Positions 17,716-26,320 are shown, numbered from the stretch's first letter. The stretch: DNA of 64,000 nucleotides from Hydrocarboniphaga sp965279055 (GCF_965279055.1 NZ_OZ257125.1:1-64000), one strand, 5' to 3'. Notes: generated by a model not told the origin, from the sequence alone. A program made the numbers and translations.

Positions 17716-17772
17716 GTAGCCCGGGTGAAACCCGGGACTGCGAGCTTCAATCCCGGGTTTCACCCGGGCTAC
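17716..17772. repeat. Family-4 inverted repeat (CCGGGTGAAACCCGG)
   Basis: Two perfect 21-base arms, the left starting GTAGCCCGGGTGAAA and the right ending TTTCACCCGGGCTAC, around a 15-base centre. The right end supplies the stop codon of the crotonase gene (CTA at 17769-17771 is its TAG). Related elements occur at 55344-55412, 23945-23969 and, more loosely, 40997-41020. Confidence 0.9.
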
Positions 17773-18764
17773 GGGAGCAGCCGATCAACAAGACCCCATT
17801 GCTTGGCCTTTTGAGCCGACACGCGCTTGCCCGACAGCACCATCCACGCGCAGCGCTGGCGGCCGATGCGCCGGCCGATGCTGACGCAGCCGCCGGCGCC
17901 GGGGATCAGGCCGTAGCGCAATTCCGGCAGCTGGAAATGCGAGTCGGCATGCGCGATCAGTTCGCCGGCGAAAGCCGGGAATTCGATGCCCGAGCCGATG
18001 CAGGCGCCATGGACTTCGACGCTGACGCGGTCCGCGCACAGCGCCAGCTCGCGGCCGGGCAGTGCCAGGCTGCGCACCGCGTGCGCGGTCGCCGGATCGG
18101 GCGTGCTGCCGAACTCGGCGAGCTCGCCACCGGTGCTGAAGCAGCGGCCGCGCGCGCTGATCCGCACGCGAGTGACGCTGTCGTCGATGCGTATCCATTG
18201 CAGCGCTTCGACCAGCGCGTCGCGCATTTCCACCGACATCGCGTTGTGCTGCAGAGGCCGATTCAGGATCAGCTGCACCTGGTCGCCGTCGCGGCGTGTG
18301 TCGACGGCCGGGCCTGCTTCCGCGGGCGGCGTCGCGATCGGCGCGCGCGTCGCCAGCCACTGACGGAATTCGGCGCCCTGCTGCAGGCAGCCGTAGGCCA
18401 GCGATTCGACCTGCAGCGCCGCGACCAGCGGCAGGTTCTCGATCGCGCGCAGCACTTGCACCAGCACCATCGACGCCAGCGGCCAGCGGACGATGTTGTC
18501 GATCAGCGGCGCGGCTTCGGCCTCGCTGGCGACGGTCAGATCGCAGACTTTCGCCAACCCGGTAGCCGCCTCGCCGGTCGCGACACCGAGGCCGATCACC
18601 GCGCAGGGCAGTGTCGGCAGCCAGGCAGCGAGCGCCGACGCGAGCGCCGGTGGCGGCGTGTCGCGCAGGTCGAGCAGCAGATAGGGAGTTTCGGACAGCG
18701 CGCCCGGCGTCGTCGCGGGATCGCGCATCCATGCGCCTGCCTGATCGTGATCGGTGAGGCGCAT
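17769..18764 (-). CDS. Enoyl-CoA hydratase/isomerase (crotonase) superfamily protein
   Basis: A 331-residue protein in which the C-terminal ~200 residues form the crotonase fold: LILNRPLQHNAMSVEMRDALVEAL, GRCFSTGGELAEFG, the oxyanion-hole GACIGSGIEFPAFA, and the LPELRYGLIPGAGG helix. The N-terminal ~120 residues are a degenerate second crotonase-like half (VIGLGVATGEAATGLAKVCDLTVA), so the protein is a duplication or fusion. It should act on an acyl-CoA, but one expected catalytic acid position is not evident, so the chemistry is open. The start at 18764 is 28 bases after the csrA stop, which suggests cotranscription. Its stop codon lies in a palindromic repeat. Confidence 0.85.
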   Translation of the reverse strand: MRLTDHDQAGAWMRDPATTPGALSETPYLLLDLRDTPPPALASALAAWLPTLPCAVIGLGVATGEAATGLAKVCDLTVASEAEAAPLIDNIVRWPLASMVLVQVLRAIENLPLVAALQVESLAYGCLQQGAEFRQWLATRAPIATPPAEAGPAVDTRRDGDQVQLILNRPLQHNAMSVEMRDALVEALQWIRIDDSVTRVRISARGRCFSTGGELAEFGSTPDPATAHAVRSLALPGRELALCADRVSVEVHGACIGSGIEFPAFAGELIAHADSHFQLPELRYGLIPGAGGCVSIGRRIGRQRCAWMVLSGKRVSAQKAKQWGLVDRLLP

Positions 18765-18792
18765 GGGGGAATGACGATGAAGCGGGCCTGCG

Positions 18793-19005
18793 CTAGCCGC
18801 CCTGCGGGCCGAGCTTGTCGCCGGCAACGGCGGGCACTGCCGGGTCGCCAGCGCCGCGGCCGAGGATTTCCTGGCGATGCACGGCGACGCCCTTGGGAGC
18901 CTTGATACCGATGCGCACCTGGCTTCCCTTGACGCTCAGCACCGACACCTCGACATCCTCTCCAATAATGACGCTTTCACCTACACGTCTGGTCAGTATC
19001 AGCAT
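18793..19005 (-). CDS. csrA: Carbon storage regulator CsrA
   Basis: A 70-residue RNA-binding post-transcriptional regulator with the canonical MLILTRRVGESVIIGEDVEV start, the GSQVRIGIKAPKGVAVHRQEI core, and a short Gly/Pro/Ala-rich tail. As a dimer it binds GGA motifs in leaders and controls carbon flux, motility and biofilm genes. The start (19005) is preceded by AAAGGAACAG, a good ribosome binding site. The usual neighbours (alaS, lysC or a tRNA-Ser) are absent; instead a crotonase gene follows. It may be one of more than one CsrA paralogue. The 138 bases upstream, toward the LysR gene, hold no other gene. Confidence 0.95.
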   Translation of the reverse strand: MLILTRRVGESVIIGEDVEVSVLSVKGSQVRIGIKAPKGVAVHRQEILGRGAGDPAVPAVAGDKLGPQGG

Positions 19006-19143
19006 CCTGTTCCTTTGTCGGGCAGCGGTACGTGCCGCTGCCACTTTCCCCGGCGGCGCTTCGATACGAACGCCGCACCCCGCCCGAGTATGTCACCTCC
19101 AGGTCGTGCTTGCGCCCCGGGCGAATGACGTACAGGGGCCGCT

Positions 19144-20043
19144 TCAGCCCGCCACCTTCGGATCGGCCGGAGCGGCCTGCGCCAGCAGCCAGTCGCGCAG
19201 CCGCAGCACGTCGGCGAGCCGCGGATGATCGTGTCGCCACAGCAGGTAGTAGCGATTGCTGTCGGCGATGGCGATGTCGAACAGCCGCACCAGCCGCCCG
19301 GTCGCGAGATCGCCCCTGGCCAGCGCGCGGCGCGCCAGCACGATGCCCTGGCCGGCGGCCGCGGCGTCGAGCAGCAGGGCCGAATCGGTATAGCTGACAC
19401 CGCGCGCGGTTTCGCGCTGGGCCAGGCCGGCCGCATGAAACCAGGGCTCCCAGGGCTGCCAGGGGTTGTGCAGCAGATGGCAGTCGGCGAGGTCCGCCGG
19501 CGTCTGTGGCAAGGCGCCGCCGCGATATTGCGGGCTGCACACCGGAAACAGCTCGTCGTCCATCAGCAGCTGCTGCTGCACGCCCGACCAGCCACCGCCG
19601 CCGTAGCGGATGGCGATGTCGACGCTGTCGTGTTCCAGGTCGACCAGCGCGCCGCTGGGGTCGACCATCAGGTCGATGTCCGGATGCGCCGTCTGAAAAT
19701 CCAGCAGCCGCGGCAGCAGCCAGCAGCGCGCCAGTGACGGCAGGGTGCTCAAGGTCAGCGACACGCGGCGCTCGGTCGGCACCCGCGTGTCGAAGGCGCG
19801 CTCCAGCAGCATCAGGCCCTGGCGCACGTTGGCCAGCAGCAGTCGGCCGGCGTCGGTCAGCAGCATGCGGTTGCGTTCGCGCCGGAACAGCTTGTTGCCG
19901 ACGCGATCTTCCAGCGCCGAAATCTGGTGGCTGATCGCGCCATGCGTCAGCGCCAGCTCCTCGGCGGCTCGCGAGTAGCTCTGGTGGCGCGCCGCAGCCT
20001 CGAAAGCCTGCAGCGCCTGCAGGGGCGGAAGGCGCAGGGACAT
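19144..20043 (-). CDS. LysR-family transcriptional regulator (GcvA-like)
   Basis: A 299-residue LysR-type regulator. The winged helix-turn-helix occupies residues 1-60 (SYSRAAEELALTHGAISHQI), followed by the effector-binding domain of the GcvA/TrpI-like branch (DIAIRYGGGGWSGVQ). The start at 20043 (MSLRLPPLQALQAFEAAARH) matches that branch; a longer in-frame extension to 20154 has no support. It is divergent from rarD, with about 150 bases between the starts, so it may regulate rarD or itself. Ligand unknown. Confidence 0.92.
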   Translation of the reverse strand: MSLRLPPLQALQAFEAAARHQSYSRAAEELALTHGAISHQISALEDRVGNKLFRRERNRMLLTDAGRLLLANVRQGLMLLERAFDTRVPTERRVSLTLSTLPSLARCWLLPRLLDFQTAHPDIDLMVDPSGALVDLEHDSVDIAIRYGGGGWSGVQQQLLMDDELFPVCSPQYRGGALPQTPADLADCHLLHNPWQPWEPWFHAAGLAQRETARGVSYTDSALLLDAAAAGQGIVLARRALARGDLATGRLVRLFDIAIADSNRYYLLWRHDHPRLADVLRLRDWLLAQAAPADPKVAG

Positions 20044-20192
20044 GGCGGCAGCATACGCAGCGCGCGGCGGCGTGTGAATTTGATTCACGCAGCGGGTCAG
20101 CAAGCTTCCATTCCGCTTTGGCCGCGAGCCAAGGACAATGCGCCCCCGCAGCACCTCCTCACTCGCCGCCAGCGCGGCAGAGGCCTTTGCAG

Positions 20193-21140
20193 ATGAGTCA
20201 GAGCACCGTGGTCCCCGTTGCCGCCGCCGCGATCGACCGTCGCGGCCTGTTCGCCGCGGTATCCGCGTTTGCCTGCTGGGGCATGCTGCCGCTGTTTCTG
20301 CGGCTGCTGCACCAGGCCCCGGCGCTGCAGATCATGGCCCACCGCGTCGTCTGGTGCTGCCTGTTCGTGTTCGGCTGGCTGGCGGTGCGCGGCGAGCTGC
20401 ATCACGTGCGCCGCGCGCTGCGCGATCGCTCGACTTTCCTTCACCTGCTCGGATCAGCAGTGTTGATCAGTTTCAACTGGGCGATCTACGTCTGGGCGAT
20501 CGCCGACGGCCACACCGTCGAGGCCAGCCTCGGCTACTTCATCAACCCGCTGGTGTCGGTGCTGCTCGGCGTGCTGTTTCTCGGCGAGCGGCTGAATCGC
20601 GCGCAGTGGAGCGCGGTGGCGCTGGCGGCGCTCGGCGTCGCCTGGCTGACCTGGCAGGTCGGACGCCCGCCCTGGGTGGCGCTGTCGCTGGCGATGTCGT
20701 TCGGGCTTTACGGTTTCGTGCGCAAGAAAGTGGTGATCGACGCGGTCGCTGGCCTGGCCGTGGAGACCTTGATGATCCTGCCGTTCGCGCTCGGCTGGCT
20801 GGCGTTCGAGGTCTCGCGCGGCAGCTCGGTATTCGGCCATGTCGGCCTGCCGCTGGACCTGTTGCTGGTCAGCAGCGGGCTGGTCACCGCGATCCCGCTG
20901 GTGCTGTTCGCGTTCGGTGTGCGCCGCGTGCCGCTGAGCACGATCGGCCTGCTTCAGTACTTCGCGCCCAGCCTGCAGCTGCTGACCGCGCTATTTGTAT
21001 TCAAGGAGCCGTTCTCGCACGTGCAGATGATCGGCTTCAGCCTGATCTGGATCGGGCTGGTGATCTTTGCGGTCGACGGCTTGTGGCGCGGGCGCACGCC
21101 GCGCCCGGTGTCGACGATCGTGGCGGCGGAGGCGTCGTAA
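20193..21140 (+). CDS. rarD: RarD-type EamA-family permease
   Basis: A 315-residue inner-membrane protein with about ten hydrophobic segments and the RarD signature RRGLFAAVSAFACWGMLPLFLRLL, then AHRVVWCCLFV, IYVWAIADGHTVEASLGYFINPL, and SFGLYGFVRKK. RarD was named for chloramphenicol sensitivity in other species, and the true substrate is not established. The ATG at 20193 is the family start. It is divergent from the LysR gene and convergent with the ligase gene, with a REP-like inverted repeat between them. Confidence 0.92.
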   Translation: MSQSTVVPVAAAAIDRRGLFAAVSAFACWGMLPLFLRLLHQAPALQIMAHRVVWCCLFVFGWLAVRGELHHVRRALRDRSTFLHLLGSAVLISFNWAIYVWAIADGHTVEASLGYFINPLVSVLLGVLFLGERLNRAQWSAVALAALGVAWLTWQVGRPPWVALSLAMSFGLYGFVRKKVVIDAVAGLAVETLMILPFALGWLAFEVSRGSSVFGHVGLPLDLLLVSSGLVTAIPLVLFAFGVRRVPLSTIGLLQYFAPSLQLLTALFVFKEPFSHVQMIGFSLIWIGLVIFAVDGLWRGRTPRPVSTIVAAEAS

Positions 21141-21148
21141 CCGAACTG

Positions 21149-21216
21149 TGTAGGAGCGGATCCTATCCGCGACTGAGGCGCCAAGAGCACAGTCGCGGAT
21201 AGGATCCGCTCCTACA
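21149..21216. repeat. Family-2 (REP-like) inverted repeat
   Basis: Perfectly complementary arms starting TGTAGGAGCGGATCCTATCC, enclosing an 18-base centre. Relative to the copies at 12533 and 60330 the arm core reads ATCCTAT instead of ACCCTGT, changed on both sides so pairing is kept. The right end supplies the TAG stop of the ligase (CTA at 21212-21214). Confidence 0.9.
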
Positions 21217-22819
21217 ACGGCGCGATAAGCTGCTTCAGGCTCAGCAAGGTATCCGCCTCCGTCGCCGGCTTGTCCTTGCGCCAGCGCGCGATCCGCGGAA
21301 AGCGCAGCGCGACGCCGGACTTGTGGCGCGGGCTGCGTTGTATGCCCTCGAATGCGATCTCGAACACCTGCATCGCCTCGACGCTGCGCACCGGGCCGAA
21401 TTTCTCCAGCGTGTGCGCGCGGATCCAGCGGTCCATCGCCACCAGCTCGGCGTCGGTGAGGCCGGAATAGGCCTTCGCTACCGGCACCAGCGCGTCGCCG
21501 TCCCAGACCGCCAGCGTGTAGTCGGTGTACAGGTTCGAGCGGCGGCCGTGGCCGGCCTGCGCGTAGACCAGCACGGTGTCGACGGTCAGCGCGTCGATCT
21601 TCCATTTCCACCACAGCCCGGCCTTGCGCCCCGAGCCGTAGACCGAGTCCAGACGTTTCAGCATCAGGCCTTCGACGCCGCGTTCGCGCGCCTGTTGCTG
21701 CATCAGTTTCAGCGCGTCCCAGTCGAGGCCGTCGATGCGTGCGGACGGCACGAAGCCGGTCGCCGCGCACAGCACTTCGAGCTGCGCGCGGCGCTCGCTC
21801 AGGGGCTGTGAACGCAGATCTTCGCCATGCCGTTCCAGCAGATCGTAGGGCATGAAGATCACCGGCGCGTCGGCCAGGGTTTTCCTGCCCGGCGCCTTGC
21901 GGGCGATACGCGTCTGCAGCAGCGCAAAGGGCGCGACGGCGCCGCCTTTCCAGGCGAGTATTTCGCCGTCGAGCACGCAGCCGTCGGGCAATTGTTTAGC
22001 CAACAGTTCGATTTCGGGAAAGCGGCCGTTGAGCAGTTCTTCGCCGCGCGACCACAGGAACGTCTGGCCATCACGTCGTATCAGCTGGCCGCGAATGCCG
22101 TCCCACTTCCACTCGACCAGAAAATCGCCGGCCTCGCCCATCGCAGCCAGATCGGCATCGGTCAGCGGCTGAGCCAGGCAGAACGGGTAGGGCTGCGACG
22201 GCGAATGCCCGGCCCGCTGCTCGGTCTGTGCCGGCGAAACCAGTGCGACGAAACTCTCGGCCGAGGGCTTCCAGTCGCCCATCAGCCGATGCTGCACGAT
22301 CGTGGTTTCCAGATCGCTCTGCGCGGCGAGCGCACGGGCCGCGAGTCCGGCCGACACGCCGACTCGCAGCGAGCCGGTCAGCAACTTGGTGAACAGAAAG
22401 CACTGCTCGAAAGGCAGCCGGTTCCACCACTGGAACACGGTGTCGCGCTGCACCGCTTCATCGGCGCTGGCCAAGGCCTGCAGCAGCGCCACGCATTCGT
22501 GCAGCGGCGGCGCGTCGTCGTAATGCGATGGTCGATCGAGCCGCGCGTCGAGCAGCAGCGCGACGGTCTCGGCCAGATCGCCGACATGCGCGTAGCTGTC
22601 CTCGACCAGCGCCGGCGACAGCCGGGTCAGCTGCGTGATCCAGTCGCGCAGCCGCGTCGGCGGGATCACCCGCTTGAGTCTCTGGCCGAGCAGAAAGTAC
22701 AGGCCCCAGGCCGCATCGATCGCCGGGGTCTGCTCGAAATAGCGGCGCATCGCCGCGATTTTCGCGGTGGTCGATGCGGTCGCGTCCAGCTCGTCATAGA
22801 GCGCGGCGAAGCGGCGCAT
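21212..22819 (-). CDS. ATP-dependent DNA ligase (damage-response type)
   Basis: A 535-residue ATP-dependent ligase. The N-terminal ~200 residues are the helical DNA-binding domain, followed by the nucleotidyltransferase with the active lysine motif EWKWDGIR, then EILAW, FMPYDLLE, EGLMLKR and KWKIDALTVD. It matches ligases known as cisplatin-damage-response ligases, found beside a metallo-beta-lactamase exonuclease, as here. It should seal nicks in a repair pathway separate from the essential NAD-dependent ligase. The exonuclease gene ends only 25 bases upstream, so the pair is an operon. The helicase often found with them is not in the window. The last codon and stop abut a REP-like repeat. 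Confidence 0.92.
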   Translation of the reverse strand: MRRFAALYDELDATASTTAKIAAMRRYFEQTPAIDAAWGLYFLLGQRLKRVIPPTRLRDWITQLTRLSPALVEDSYAHVGDLAETVALLLDARLDRPSHYDDAPPLHECVALLQALASADEAVQRDTVFQWWNRLPFEQCFLFTKLLTGSLRVGVSAGLAARALAAQSDLETTIVQHRLMGDWKPSAESFVALVSPAQTEQRAGHSPSQPYPFCLAQPLTDADLAAMGEAGDFLVEWKWDGIRGQLIRRDGQTFLWSRGEELLNGRFPEIELLAKQLPDGCVLDGEILAWKGGAVAPFALLQTRIARKAPGRKTLADAPVIFMPYDLLERHGEDLRSQPLSERRAQLEVLCAATGFVPSARIDGLDWDALKLMQQQARERGVEGLMLKRLDSVYGSGRKAGLWWKWKIDALTVDTVLVYAQAGHGRRSNLYTDYTLAVWDGDALVPVAKAYSGLTDAELVAMDRWIRAHTLEKFGPVRSVEAMQVFEIAFEGIQRSPRHKSGVALRFPRIARWRKDKPATEADTLLSLKQLIAPL

Positions 22820-22843
22820 CAGGGGTCGCCGCGCCGACGCATG

Positions 22844-23875
22844 TCAGCTCTCGCTGCCCGCTTCGCTGTCGGCGATCGCGGCTTCGTCGTGCTGTGGCTC
22901 GTCGCGAGCCTCCAGCGCCGAGGCGGCGATGCCCTGTTCGTGACACCACTGCACCAGCGCCTCGGTGTTGCCGTGCATCGCCAGCACTCGCTTCGCACCG
23001 GTTTCCTGGATCGTGCGCAGCAGCGATGGCCAGTCGGCATGATCGCTGAGCGCGAAGCCGCGGTCATAGGCCTGGCGGCGGCGCGAGCCGCGCACGCGCA
23101 TCCAGCCGGATGCGAACGCCGCAGAAAACGGCTTGAAACGGCGCATCCACGGCGTGCCGCCGGCGCCGGGTGGCGCCAGCAACAGCCGGCCTTTCCAGTC
23201 GAAGAACTTGGGCTGATTGCCGACCGCATCGGTCGGCAGCATCGCCACGCCGGCGTCGCGATAGAGCTTCACCAGCTTGGTCATCGCGCCATGCAGATAC
23301 ACGGTCTCGTCGGTGTGACGCATCAGCTCGGCGAGAATGCGCTGCGCCTTGCCCAGCGCGTAGCAATGCAGGATCGCGCAAACGCCGTTGGCCTTGCACT
23401 CCTGCCACCAGTCGAAAATTTCCTGCGCGATCTCGGCCGGCTCCTGCCAGCGGTATACCGGCAGGCCGAAGGTCGCCTCGGTGATGAACACGTCGCAGGG
23501 AACGACTTCGAAGGGCGCGCAGGTCGGATCGGCATCGCGCTTGTAATCGCCGGACACGACCCAGACTTCGCCCTGGTGTTCGATGCGCACCTGCGCCGAG
23601 CCGAGCACATGGCCGGCCGGATGCAGCGACACGCGCGTGGCGCCGAATTCCACCGGTTGTCCGTAGGCCAGCGGCACGATGCCGGCGCCGTAGCCGATGC
23701 GCTCGCGCATCAGGCCCAGGCCGGGCGCGGCGCCCCAGTAGCGCTTCGAGCCGGAGCGGGCGTGGTCGGCGTGACCATGCGTGATCACCGCGCGTTCCAC
23801 CGGCCGGTGCGGGTCGATATGAAAGTCGCCGGGCGGGCAGTACAGGCCCTGGTCGGTGGGGATGATGAGGTCCAT
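22844..23875 (-). CDS. Ligase-associated DNA-damage exonuclease (metallo-beta-lactamase fold)
   Basis: A 343-residue metal-dependent nuclease. The motif THGHADHARSG gives the HxHxDH metal site, VSGDYKRDADPTC and TEATFGLPVY follow as in the beta-CASP/SNM1-like exonucleases, and SDHADWPSLL lies near the C-terminus. This is the family that travels with the ATP-dependent ligase downstream of it. It probably processes damaged or interstrand-cross-linked ends before ligation. The start ATG (23875) gives MDLIIPTDQGLYCPPGDFHIDP, the conserved family N-terminus. A lone half of a family-4 repeat sits upstream, between it and waaA. Confidence 0.92.
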   Translation of the reverse strand: MDLIIPTDQGLYCPPGDFHIDPHRPVERAVITHGHADHARSGSKRYWGAAPGLGLMRERIGYGAGIVPLAYGQPVEFGATRVSLHPAGHVLGSAQVRIEHQGEVWVVSGDYKRDADPTCAPFEVVPCDVFITEATFGLPVYRWQEPAEIAQEIFDWWQECKANGVCAILHCYALGKAQRILAELMRHTDETVYLHGAMTKLVKLYRDAGVAMLPTDAVGNQPKFFDWKGRLLLAPPGAGGTPWMRRFKPFSAAFASGWMRVRGSRRRQAYDRGFALSDHADWPSLLRTIQETGAKRVLAMHGNTEALVQWCHEQGIAASALEARDEPQHDEAAIADSEAGSES

Positions 23876-23944
23876 GCGTGTCGCAACCTAGGCAGGGCGG
23901 GCTGGCCCGTCGATGAATTGTGTGGGAACGGCTCGACCGCTTGC

Positions 23945-23969
23945 GTAGGCCGGATGAAACCCGGGCTAC
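23945..23969. repeat. Short family-4 hairpin at the waaA stop
   Basis: A single self-complementary unit (GTAGGCCGG, ATGAAAC, CCGGGCTAC-type arms) rather than the two-armed form at 17716 and 55344. CTA at 23966-23968 is the TAG stop codon of waaA. Confidence 0.7.
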
Positions 23970-25198
23970 AGCATGTCCAGCAGACGCTGCAGCGCGCCGC
24001 GGTTCGCGGTTATCGCCAGCCTTCCGGCTTCGCCCATGCGGGCGCGCAACGCCGCGTCGGCGAGCAGGCGCTGCAGCGTCGGCGCGAGCGCGGCTTCGCC
24101 TTCGATCTGGATCGCGGCGTCACGCTCGATCAGCAGGTCGCGCGCCGGCAGGAAATTGTGCATGTGCGGGCCGAAGATCACCGGCAGGCCGATCGCGGCC
24201 GGCTCGAGCACGTTGTGGCCGCCCACCGGCACCAGGCTGCCGCCGACGAAGGCGACGTCGGCGGCCGCGTAGTACAGAAAAATCTCGCCCATGCTGTCGC
24301 CCAGCAACACCGCGGCCTGCGCCGGATCTTCATTGCGGCTGCGCCGCACGTAATTCAGAGAGGCGCGCTCGATGCTGCGCGCGGCCGCGTCGAAACGCTG
24401 CGGATGACGCGGCACCAGGATCAGCAGCGCGTCCGGCCGTTGCGTGCGCAGCTCGGCATGCGCTCTCAGCGCCGCTTCTTCTTCACCTTCGTGCGTGCTC
24501 GCCGCGATCCACACCGCGCGCGGGCCGATGCGCTGACGCAGTTCGGCGCCACCGGCGAGCTGCGCCTCCGGCACCGCCAGGTCGAACTTGATGTTGCCCA
24601 TCACTTCGACCCGTTCGGCGCCGAGCTGCTTGAAGCGCGCGGCGTCGGCCGGGCTTTGCGCGGCGATGCGCGCGTGCGCCAGCGTGCGGGCCGCGAAGCC
24701 GCGCACTTTCGAATAGCCGCGCATCGAGCGCGGTGACAGGCGCGCGTTGGCGACGATCAATGGAATGTGCCGCGCACCGAGCTGCCGAAACAGATTCGGC
24801 CACAGCTCGGTTTCCATGACCACGACCTGGCGCGGCTGCGCGCGCTGCAGGAAGCGCGATACCGCGCCGGGCAGATCGTAGGGCGCGTAGGAATGCCGCA
24901 CCGAGTCGCCGAGCGCCGCGATCACCCGCGCCGAGCCGGTCGGCGTCGTCGTCGTCACCCAGATCTGGCGCTCGCCGTGGCGCGCGACCAGTTCCCGTAT
25001 CAACGGCAAGGCCGCCAGCGATTCGCCGACCGACACCGCATGCACCCAGACCGCAACGCCGCCCGGCGCGCCCTCGACGAAGCCGAAGCGCTCGCCCCAG
25101 CGGCGGCGATAGTCGGCCAGCTCGCGGCTGCGCCACAGCAGCCGCAGCAGCACGAAAGGGGTCAGCAGGTAGAGCAGGACGGTGTAGAGCGCAGGCAT
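23966..25198 (-). CDS. waaA: 3-deoxy-D-manno-octulosonate (Kdo) transferase
   Basis: A 410-residue GT30 glycosyltransferase that adds Kdo from CMP-Kdo to lipid IVA in the inner-membrane cytosolic face, the first step of LPS core assembly. Evidence: an N-terminal membrane anchor (MPALYTVLLYLLTPFVLLRLLW), YRRRWGERFG, HAVSVGESLAALPLI, VMETELWPNLF, and the donor-site stretch GGSLVPVGGHNVLEPAA. The start at 25198 matches family proteins; the in-frame extension to 25261 does not. It is divergent from lpxL, with two family-3 repeats in between, so both act in lipid A and core synthesis. Confidence 0.95.
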   Translation of the reverse strand: MPALYTVLLYLLTPFVLLRLLWRSRELADYRRRWGERFGFVEGAPGGVAVWVHAVSVGESLAALPLIRELVARHGERQIWVTTTTPTGSARVIAALGDSVRHSYAPYDLPGAVSRFLQRAQPRQVVVMETELWPNLFRQLGARHIPLIVANARLSPRSMRGYSKVRGFAARTLAHARIAAQSPADAARFKQLGAERVEVMGNIKFDLAVPEAQLAGGAELRQRIGPRAVWIAASTHEGEEEAALRAHAELRTQRPDALLILVPRHPQRFDAAARSIERASLNYVRRSRNEDPAQAAVLLGDSMGEIFLYYAAADVAFVGGSLVPVGGHNVLEPAAIGLPVIFGPHMHNFLPARDLLIERDAAIQIEGEAALAPTLQRLLADAALRARMGEAGRLAITANRGALQRLLDML

Positions 25199-25244
25199 CC
25201 GGTCAGCATGCGAGGGCGGCCGGAAATCGGCAACCGCTGTTGTG

Positions 25245-25355
25245 TCCCTCGATACGCCCACGAGTGGGCGACTCGGGAGGAACGCAGTTTTCTTGTGCCG
25301 GGACGAACAAAACCCCGTTCCTCCCGAGTAGCGGGCTTGCCCGCGTATCGAGGGA
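25245..25355. repeat. Family-3 hairpin repeats, two units, between waaA and lpxL
   Basis: Unit one (25245-25281) has inner stem GCCCAC-GA-GTGGGC; unit two (25319-25355) is in the opposite orientation with GCGGGC-TT-GCCCGC. Both carry the shared arms (TCCCGAGTA-like and TATCGAGGGA). Here the pair lies between divergent genes, in what should be their promoter region, so it is not simply a terminator. Confidence 0.88.
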
Positions 25356-25384
25356 CGCAGCGGAACCCCCTAAACTGCGCGCCC

Positions 25385-26320
25385 ATGTCGCAAATCCCGA
25401 ACTCCGCCGCCCCGCCGTTCCGCGCGCGCCTGCTGGCGCCCTGGCACTGGCCGACCTGGCTGGCGATAGCCCTGCTCTGGCTGCTGGCGATGCTGCCGAT
25501 TGCCTGGAGCATCCGGTTCGGCGAAGGCCTGGGCGCGCTGACCGGCCGCCTCGCGCGCGGTCGGCGCCATGTGGTCGACGTGAACCTGAAGCTGTGCTTC
25601 CCCGACATGGCCGAGGCCGAGCGCGACGCGATCCGCGACCAGCACTTCCGTAGCGTCGGCGCCGGCGTCATCGAGGCCGGGCTGGCCTGGTTCGCGTCGG
25701 ATCGGCGGCTGGCGCCGCGCTTTGCGATCGAGGGCCGCGAGCATCTGGACGCGGCGCTGGCCAGCGGCAAGGGTCTGCTGCTGCTGACCGGCCATTTCAC
25801 GACGCTGGAGCTGGGCGCGCGCGTGCTCTGTACCAGCGCGCAGCTGCCGTTCCACGCGATGTACCGCCCCTACGCGAACCCGGTGATGGACTGGTGCATG
25901 CACCGCTGGCGCGAAAACCGCGCGAAGCTGCCGGCGCTGCCGCGCGAGGATCTGCGCCGGCTGGTGCGCTCGCTGCGCGAAGGCCGCGCCATCTGGTACG
26001 CGCCGGACCAGACGCTGGACGAGCGGCTGTCGGTGTTCGCACCGTTCTTCGGCGTGCCGACCTTGACCCTGACCGCGACCGCGCGGCTGGCGCAGATGGG
26101 CCGCGCCGGCGTGCTGCCGTATTTTCCGCGGCGCGAGGGCGGCCGCTGGGTCGTGCGCTTCGAGCCGATGCTGGACGCGTTCCCCGGCGGCGACGACGTG
26201 CTGGATGCGGCGCGCATCAACCGGACCATCGAAAACGGCATTGCGCTGGCGTTGCCGCAATATTTCTGGCTGCACCGGCGCTTCAAGAAGCGACCGCCCG
26301 GCGAGAAGCGGCCATACTGA
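25385..26320 (+). CDS. lpxL: Lipid A acyltransferase, LpxL/HtrB family
   Basis: A 311-residue inner-membrane acyltransferase that adds a secondary acyl chain to Kdo2-lipid IVA. An N-terminal membrane segment (WLAIALLWLLAMLPIAW) is followed by the HX4E catalytic motif GHFTTLE, then MYRPYANPVMDW, WYAPDQ and the C-terminal YFWLHRRFKKRPPGE tail typical of LpxL/LpxM. The ATG at 25385 is the family start. It is divergent from waaA. Whether it is the lauroyl (LpxL) or myristoyl (LpxM) enzyme cannot be told; LpxL is more likely from the RRFKxRP ending. Confidence 0.92.
   Translation: MSQIPNSAAPPFRARLLAPWHWPTWLAIALLWLLAMLPIAWSIRFGEGLGALTGRLARGRRHVVDVNLKLCFPDMAEAERDAIRDQHFRSVGAGVIEAGLAWFASDRRLAPRFAIEGREHLDAALASGKGLLLLTGHFTTLELGARVLCTSAQLPFHAMYRPYANPVMDWCMHRWRENRAKLPALPREDLRRLVRSLREGRAIWYAPDQTLDERLSVFAPFFGVPTLTLTATARLAQMGRAGVLPYFPRREGGRWVVRFEPMLDAFPGGDDVLDAARINRTIENGIALALPQYFWLHRRFKKRPPGEKRPY

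Noticed and set aside
15822..18905. A 1027-residue open frame on the plus strand
   Set aside because: It lies opposite DUF4331, the BVMO and the crotonase, all of which have clear family motifs. Its amino-acid makeup (Arg, Ala, Gln-rich, without hydrophobic order) is what GC-rich antisense gives.
21827..24736. A 969-residue open frame on the plus strand
   Set aside because: Antisense to the ligase, exonuclease and waaA genes, which carry catalytic motifs. No motif is seen in this frame.
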